Source: Bradyrhizobium betae (lineage in GTDB: Bacteria > Pseudomonadota > Alphaproteobacteria > Rhizobiales > Xanthobacteraceae). Taken from it: a stretch of DNA of 64,000 bases. The stretch is taken from the NCBI RefSeq assembly GCF_004123905.1, contig NZ_MZXW01000050.1:310001-374000 (forward strand), read 5' to 3'. The notes under the pieces were generated by a model. The model worked only from the letters and a program-made list of their open reading frames with translations, did no database searches and had not been told where the DNA came from. Below, piece by piece: positions 59,625 through 64,000 of the stretch; the first letter of the stretch is position 1, and each line of letters opens with the position of its first letter. The translations under genes were made by a program, and so were the position numbers.

Positions 59625-60285
59625 GAGTACAGCAAAGCGACATATCGCCAGCCTTCGTGACGAATATGCCGAGATGACACGGCAGCGCATCGTTGCGGCC
59701 TTTGTCGAGACGCTGGAGGACGAGGCGGCCGACGACATCTCCATGGCCGCTGTCGCCAAGCGTGCGAGGGTGGCCGAGCGAACCATCTATCGGCACTTCA
59801 GGACCCGTGCGGAGCTGTCTGCCGCGGCCGGTGAATGGATCGAGGACAACGTCTTCAGCTATATTCCCTTCACCTCGCCCGACGAGCTGCCCGAGATTTT
59901 CCGCAAGCTGTGCAAGCGATTTGATCGTCATCCGCATCTGGCGCGCGCCATTGCAGTGACGCGGGCAGGCAGACGGATGCGCGCGGACTTCCGGCGGCAC
60001 CTGATCGGGCAGCATCACAAGGCGATGGCGCCACTGGTGCGGCATCTTCCCGCGAAGGACGTACGCCAGGCGGAGGCGCTCGCGTCCTATCTCAACAACG
60101 TGCTGGCCTGGAATGCGATGCGCGAGGACTTTGGCATGTCCGGCGCCGAGATCGCCGACGCGATCGAGTGGGCGCTCACCACCCTTTTGAAGGATGTCCG
60201 TCAGCGCGATGCCGCCGCGGCGCGCAACGGCAAGGCTGGCAAACCGCCGCGGAAGCGAACCACGGCTGCGAGAGCACCGGCGTAG
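59623..60285 (+). CDS. TetR-family transcriptional regulator
   Basis: A 220-residue DNA-binding regulator. The N-terminal helix-turn-helix (about 18-62) reads TRQRIVAAFVETLEDEAADDISMAAVAKRARVAERTIYRHFRTRAEL, the TetR pattern. The C-terminal ligand domain is helical, with a basic tail (NGKAGKPPRKRTTAARAPA). It sits 13 bp upstream of adenine deaminase on the same strand and divergent from formamidase, so it likely controls both, with a purine or amide as effector. Met1 overlaps the palindrome at 59607-59624. Confidence 0.93.
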   Translation: MSTAKRHIASLRDEYAEMTRQRIVAAFVETLEDEAADDISMAAVAKRARVAERTIYRHFRTRAELSAAAGEWIEDNVFSYIPFTSPDELPEIFRKLCKRFDRHPHLARAIAVTRAGRRMRADFRRHLIGQHHKAMAPLVRHLPAKDVRQAEALASYLNNVLAWNAMREDFGMSGAEIADAIEWALTTLLKDVRQRDAAAARNGKAGKPPRKRTTAARAPA

Positions 60286-60298
60286 AGTGAGGCAGGCC

Positions 60299-62164
60299 AT
60301 GAATGCGATCCCCGACGACCTCTTGATCAACGCGCCCGACGAAGTTCGCATCCGTCAGGATCTGGTGCTGACGGCGCTCGGGCGCCGTCCGGCCGATCGC
60401 TCCTTGCGTGTCGGCAGGTTGCTCGATGTGCACAGCCGCACCTGGAGCGAGGATCAGGAGATCGTCTTAAGGGGGCGGCGCATCGCCTGGATCGGGCCGG
60501 CCGGCAGCTATCCCGGCGAGGTGCGCGAGCGCGTGCATCGGCCGGATCTTGCCGCCGTGCCGGGCTTCGGCGAGGTGCACAAGCATATCGAAAGCTCGCA
60601 TCTGACGCCGGAATGGGAGGCCGCGCTGGTGCTGCCGCATGGCAATACCTGGACCTGCGAGGCGAGCCACGAATTCTCCAACGTCAACGGTGCACGCAAT
60701 CTCGAATTCTGGTTCGAGGCACGCCGCCGTGGTTCGCCGCTCAAGATCTTTCCGCAACCCGGTTCGGCGGTGCCACCGACGGCCTACGAATGGGGCGGCG
60801 GCTGGTATGGCCACGATGAGCAGGCCCGCTTCATGGGCGAAAGCCTGATGGTCACCGGGCTCGACGAAGTCATGGACTGGCCGGCGGTGTGGAATCCCGA
60901 CAATCCTTCCTACAAGCGGCTCTGGGGCATGATCGAGGCGACGTTCGCGGCGCGCGGCGTCGTCGAAGGCCATGCCTCCGGCTTGCGAGATCTGCCCTCC
61001 ATCAACGCCTTTGCAGCAGCCGGGCTTGCGTCCGACCATGAAGTGCAGACGCCGGAGGAAACCTGGGACAAGCTCACGCGTGGCCTGTTCGTCGAGCTGC
61101 GCGTCTATGCCATGGACGAGATCGTCAAATGGCTGCTCGCGAGGGGTTTGCAGGACTGGTCGCAGATCGCGTTCACTACGGATGACCGCAGTGCCAGCCA
61201 CACGCTCGAGCTCGGCGCCAGCGATCACAATGCACGGGTCGCGATCGAGGCCGGCCTTGCGCCGGAAATCGCGATCCAGTGTCTCACCATCAATCCGGCG
61301 CGGCACATGCGCCTCACGCCGTTCGTCGGCAGCCTGGCTCCGGGGCGCTTCGGCGACGTCGTGCTGCTGTCCGATGTTGCCAAGCTCACGATCGCCGAAG
61401 TGTGGGCCGATGGCGGACAGGTGTCCGAGGGCAAGCGTTACCTCGGCCAGGTGCCCGAGATCCAGTGGCCGGATTGGGCAACGAAGACGGTCAACATCAG
61501 GCGCGCGATCAAACCTCAAGATTTCGAGCTGCGGGCCGAGCCCGGTCGCGCCACGATGAAAGCGGCGGTGATCCGTCCCTTCCATTGGCATCCCGAATTC
61601 TACACGCTCGAGCTGCCGGTGCGTGACGGTGCCGTGCAGCGCGACGAGAGTGAAGCCATCACCAAATTTGCCATCGTCGACCGCTTCTCTGGCGACGGGC
61701 GCGTCGCAAAGATGTTTTGGCGCGGCTGTGGACCGCGCACGCCGGAGACGGCAGTTGCCTGCTCGGTGGCGCACGACAAGCACAATATCTGGGTGGTCGG
61801 TTCGTCCGATACGGCGATGGCAAAGGCGGTGAACGCGCTGATCGCGCTTCAGGGCGGGTGGGCGCTGGTGCGCGAGGGCGAACTAGCCGCCACCGTGCGC
61901 TTCGAGGTCGGCGGGCTAATGAGCTGTCGCTCGGCGCACGCGCTCGATGCAGAGATGCAGGCGCTTTATGCAGAAGGACGCAAGGTCGACTGGATGTATG
62001 AGCCGACGTTCCGGCCGCGCTGGTATCCGGGATTCCCGGAGCGGCTGATGTTTGCAACGCTGACCTGTGCGCCCTGGAGCTGGGTGCTGGTGGCGCCGTG
62101 CGAGCAGGCGCCGCTCGGTTTCATCAACGTGCAGACGGGCGAAGCGCACCCGGTGGTCTGGTAG
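60299..62164 (+). CDS. ade: Adenine deaminase
   Basis: A 621-residue metal-dependent amidohydrolase converting adenine to hypoxanthine and ammonia. I take the ATG at 60299 (MNAIPDDLLINAPDEVR); the upstream frame is only the TetR gene's shadow. Metal ligands: VHKHIESSHLTP (HxH), VEGHASGLRD, ASDHEVQTPEE and FTTDDRSASHTL (catalytic Asp). The C-terminal domain (about 440-621) is the adenine-deaminase extra domain with VRDGAVQRDESEAITKFAIVDRFSG. Closest in type to the longer alphaproteobacterial Ade (Agrobacterium-like). It is coupled with the AzgA-like permease 12 bp downstream. Confidence 0.92.
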   Translation: MNAIPDDLLINAPDEVRIRQDLVLTALGRRPADRSLRVGRLLDVHSRTWSEDQEIVLRGRRIAWIGPAGSYPGEVRERVHRPDLAAVPGFGEVHKHIESSHLTPEWEAALVLPHGNTWTCEASHEFSNVNGARNLEFWFEARRRGSPLKIFPQPGSAVPPTAYEWGGGWYGHDEQARFMGESLMVTGLDEVMDWPAVWNPDNPSYKRLWGMIEATFAARGVVEGHASGLRDLPSINAFAAAGLASDHEVQTPEETWDKLTRGLFVELRVYAMDEIVKWLLARGLQDWSQIAFTTDDRSASHTLELGASDHNARVAIEAGLAPEIAIQCLTINPARHMRLTPFVGSLAPGRFGDVVLLSDVAKLTIAEVWADGGQVSEGKRYLGQVPEIQWPDWATKTVNIRRAIKPQDFELRAEPGRATMKAAVIRPFHWHPEFYTLELPVRDGAVQRDESEAITKFAIVDRFSGDGRVAKMFWRGCGPRTPETAVACSVAHDKHNIWVVGSSDTAMAKAVNALIALQGGWALVREGELAATVRFEVGGLMSCRSAHALDAEMQALYAEGRKVDWMYEPTFRPRWYPGFPERLMFATLTCAPWSWVLVAPCEQAPLGFINVQTGEAHPVVW

Positions 62165-62176
62165 GGGAGGACTGGG

Positions 62177-63568
62177 ATGGACGAGATGACGAAGCCGCAA
62201 GAGGCTTCCGCAGAGGCGGCGCCGCCCGCTGCCTCGGGACTGCTTGATCGCACCTTTGGCCTCACCGAGCGTGGCACGAGCGTTGGCCGCGAGGTGATGG
62301 CCGGAGCGACCACGTTCGCGGCGATGGCCTATATTATCGCCGTGAACCCGGCCATCATGTCCAACGCCGGAATGGACCGTGCCGATCTCGTCAGTGCCAC
62401 GGCACTCGCCGCGATCGTCGGCTCGGTGATGATGGGGCTGTGGGCCAATCTGCCGCTCGCCGTTGCGCCGGCGATGGGATCGAACGTCATCTTCACCTAT
62501 GTCATCGTCAAGCAGATGGGCATGCCCTGGCAGGGCGCGCTCGCGATGGTCGCCTTCACCGGCGTGCTGTTCCTGATCCTCAGCCTGTCGAAGCTGCGCG
62601 AGAAAGTCGCGAAGGATGTGCCGGAAGCGCTGAAGATCGGCATCCAGGCCGCAGTTGGGACCCTCATCGTCTTCATCGCGTTACGAGGCGCCGGATTCGT
62701 GGTCCAGAACCCGTCGACCTATATCGCCATGGGATCCCTGCGTAGCCCGCCGGTGCTGCTGACGCTGTTCGGCCTCCTGCTCACGCCGGTGCTGGTCGCG
62801 CGCCGGGTGCCGGCGGCGCTGATCCTGTCGATCGCGTTGCTCACCGTGATCGGCTTCTTCGTTCCCGGCGTCAACGGCAAGATGGTGACGTCGGTGCCAT
62901 CAGCGATCATGGCGTGGCCGCGCTGGCCGACCAGCACCTTCATGGCGCTCGACATCGGCTATCTCTTCAGCCATTTCGTCGTGGCGTTGCCGCTGCTGTT
63001 CTATTTCCTGTGTGCTGAATTCTTTTCGACGCTGGGCACGCTGATCGGCGTGACGGGCGCCGCCAATTTGCGCAAGCCCGACGGCTCGATCCCGAATGCC
63101 ACCGCTGCATTTGCGACTGATGCGACGGCATCCATCGTCGGCCCGCTGCTCGGCACGTCGGTGGTGACGGCCTATATCGAGTCGATCACAGGTGTGCAGG
63201 CTGGAGGCCGGACCGGCCTGACCTCGCTGACGGTTGCTGGATTCTTCTGCCTCGCTTTGTTCTTCTGGCCGATCTTCGTCATCATCCCGCCGCAAGCGAC
63301 CGTGCCCGCGCTGGTGCTCGTCGGCGTGCTGATGATGCAGGGCCTCGCCCGCATCGACATGACCGATCTCGGCAATGCGGTTCCGATCGTGCTGACATTA
63401 TTGGTCACCGTGCTGACCAATAACCTCATCAACGGAATGGCCCTGGGAACACTGAGCTATATTGCCCTGGAGATGGCGGTCGGCCGGCGGACGCAGATTC
63501 CCGCGATGGTGTGGGGCTTAGGCGTCGTGTTCATCGCTTACGCGATCGTGATCGCGCAGATCTTTTGA
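62177..63568 (+). CDS. AzgA/PbuG-type hypoxanthine/guanine/adenine permease
   Basis: A 463-residue NCS2-superfamily permease of the AzgA-like subgroup, about 12-14 helices. The conserved entry LTERGTSVGREVMAGATTFAAMAYIIAVNPAIM, the repeat-end NLPLAVAPAMGSNVIFTYVIV, and ATAAFATDATASIVGPLLGTSVVTAYIESITGVQAGGRTGLTSLTVAGF are the family signatures. It is 12 bp after adenine deaminase (GGGGAGG upstream), so it would bring in adenine, guanine or hypoxanthine for that enzyme. It is distinct from the NCS2 permease at 34731. Confidence 0.93.
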   Translation: MDEMTKPQEASAEAAPPAASGLLDRTFGLTERGTSVGREVMAGATTFAAMAYIIAVNPAIMSNAGMDRADLVSATALAAIVGSVMMGLWANLPLAVAPAMGSNVIFTYVIVKQMGMPWQGALAMVAFTGVLFLILSLSKLREKVAKDVPEALKIGIQAAVGTLIVFIALRGAGFVVQNPSTYIAMGSLRSPPVLLTLFGLLLTPVLVARRVPAALILSIALLTVIGFFVPGVNGKMVTSVPSAIMAWPRWPTSTFMALDIGYLFSHFVVALPLLFYFLCAEFFSTLGTLIGVTGAANLRKPDGSIPNATAAFATDATASIVGPLLGTSVVTAYIESITGVQAGGRTGLTSLTVAGFFCLALFFWPIFVIIPPQATVPALVLVGVLMMQGLARIDMTDLGNAVPIVLTLLVTVLTNNLINGMALGTLSYIALEMAVGRRTQIPAMVWGLGVVFIAYAIVIAQIF

Positions 63569-63576
63569 CGCGTGCG

Positions 63577-63798
63577 TCAGGCTGCGAGGTCCAGCAATCG
63601 GCACGATCCGCGCACCAGCGCCTTGCGCCCGGCCGGTGTCATCGCTGGCGCGCCGTCATCGACCACGACAAGGCCGAGCGCGACCAGGCTTTCGACGACA
63701 TAAGCCTTCGAGGGGCGACCGTTCGACACCGGCTTGCGAAGCGCCTTCAGCGCTTCCCACTGGTCGGGTGAAAGATCGAAGTCGAAATCGTTGCTCAT
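63577..63798 (-). CDS. Small hypothetical protein, 73 aa
   Basis: A 73-residue acidic/helical protein: MSNDFDFDLSPDQWEALKAL, then KPVSNGRPSKAYVVESLVALGLVVVDDGAPAMTPAGRKAL. The middle looks like a small winged-helix, with PSKAYVVESLVALGLV as a recognition-helix-like stretch and a hairpin after it; a marginal DNA-binding function is possible. It ends tail-to-tail with the permease, eight bases apart. The family is unknown to me. Confidence 0.6.
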   Translation of the reverse strand: MSNDFDFDLSPDQWEALKALRKPVSNGRPSKAYVVESLVALGLVVVDDGAPAMTPAGRKALVRGSCRLLDLAA

Positions 63799-64000
63799 GT
63801 TGCCTCAAGCGATAGTACCGTTCGTGCGCCCCTGTTAGCGGCGCTGCATGAAGACCATGCGACGACAATGAGTCCGGAATTCGGTGAGGTGTTTAGAACG
63901 TCTCTTCACCAATTGCCGCACGTCGTTGCGCCACAAGCGTTAAGATCGTTTGCGCACGAATATCGTCCCGATCTCCGATCACTAATTGATGATTTGCGCT
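63799..64000. other. Right-end stretch without visible gene
   Basis: About 200 bp upstream of the small minus-strand gene. I see no open frame with codon bias, no repeat and no terminator. It may include the promoter of the 73-residue protein or of a gene beyond the edge. Confidence 0.5.

Overview
The window reads as chromosomal DNA of a high-GC alphaproteobacterium, most probably Bradyrhizobium or a close relative. Three things suggest this: the codon bias and gene families, the dispersed intergenic repeats at about 30.7-31.6 kb and 47.8 kb (their sequence types are familiar from Bradyrhizobium and other Rhizobiales), and sigma-54-type promoters including one in front of a dctA-like gene. 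I see no rRNA or tRNA gene, CRISPR array, prophage or intact insertion sequence. These statements come from reading alone; no database search was run.

Left part (1-32 kb). The window opens inside an S-formylglutathione hydrolase gene, next to a divergent response regulator/sensor kinase pair and a TonB-dependent receptor. This arrangement recalls formaldehyde/C1 regulation. A GntR regulator then faces a compact aromatic ring-cleavage operon (VOC dioxygenase, FAD hydroxylase, FAA hydrolase, Bug-type binding protein). Next come a 1154-residue patatin-related protein with C-terminal membrane helices, a GrlR-like gene and its truncated relic flanking a hybrid PAS kinase, a cupin, a Tat-exported GH1 glycosidase with an altered acid/base motif, a thiolase and an HU-like protein. 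A heat-shock group on the minus strand (Hsp20, Lon, a 51-residue protein) and a DUF892 protein follow, then a frameshifted MarC relic, a class II aldolase, a ClC channel and small secreted proteins. A gene-poor stretch at 30.6-31.6 kb is packed with dispersed structured repeats.

Right part (32.4-63.6 kb). This is an unusually complete purine and ureide nitrogen-scavenging island. It holds a DUF3830 protein, allantoinase PuuE, a UraD-UraH fusion, a urate/xanthine permease, a xanthine dehydrogenase with an unusual subunit fusion (2Fe-2S fused to molybdenum domain, FAD subunit separate), an 8-oxoguanine deaminase-like enzyme, two complete BMP-family (nucleoside-type) ABC importers, an outer-membrane barrel, a nucleobase deaminase, a biuret-hydrolase-like enzyme, allantoate amidohydrolase, an unrecognised 457-residue protein, a DctA-type carrier, formamidase, a TetR regulator, adenine deaminase and a guanine/hypoxanthine-type permease. 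Together they would bring purines through both membranes, deaminate them to xanthine and urate, open the ring to allantoin and allantoate, and release ammonia. No urate oxidase, XdhC or ureidoglycolate-processing enzyme is visible.

The most interesting signal is regulatory. At least four, and perhaps six, sequences matching the sigma-54 -24/-12 element (GG, ten bases, GC) lie 25-63 bp upstream of the start codons of transcription units in the island. They include a divergent pair between xanthine dehydrogenase and 8-oxoguanine deaminase, and exact TGGCAC-N5-TTGC matches before the second ABC operon and dctA. This suggests a coordinated nitrogen-controlled purine/biuret utilisation regulon.
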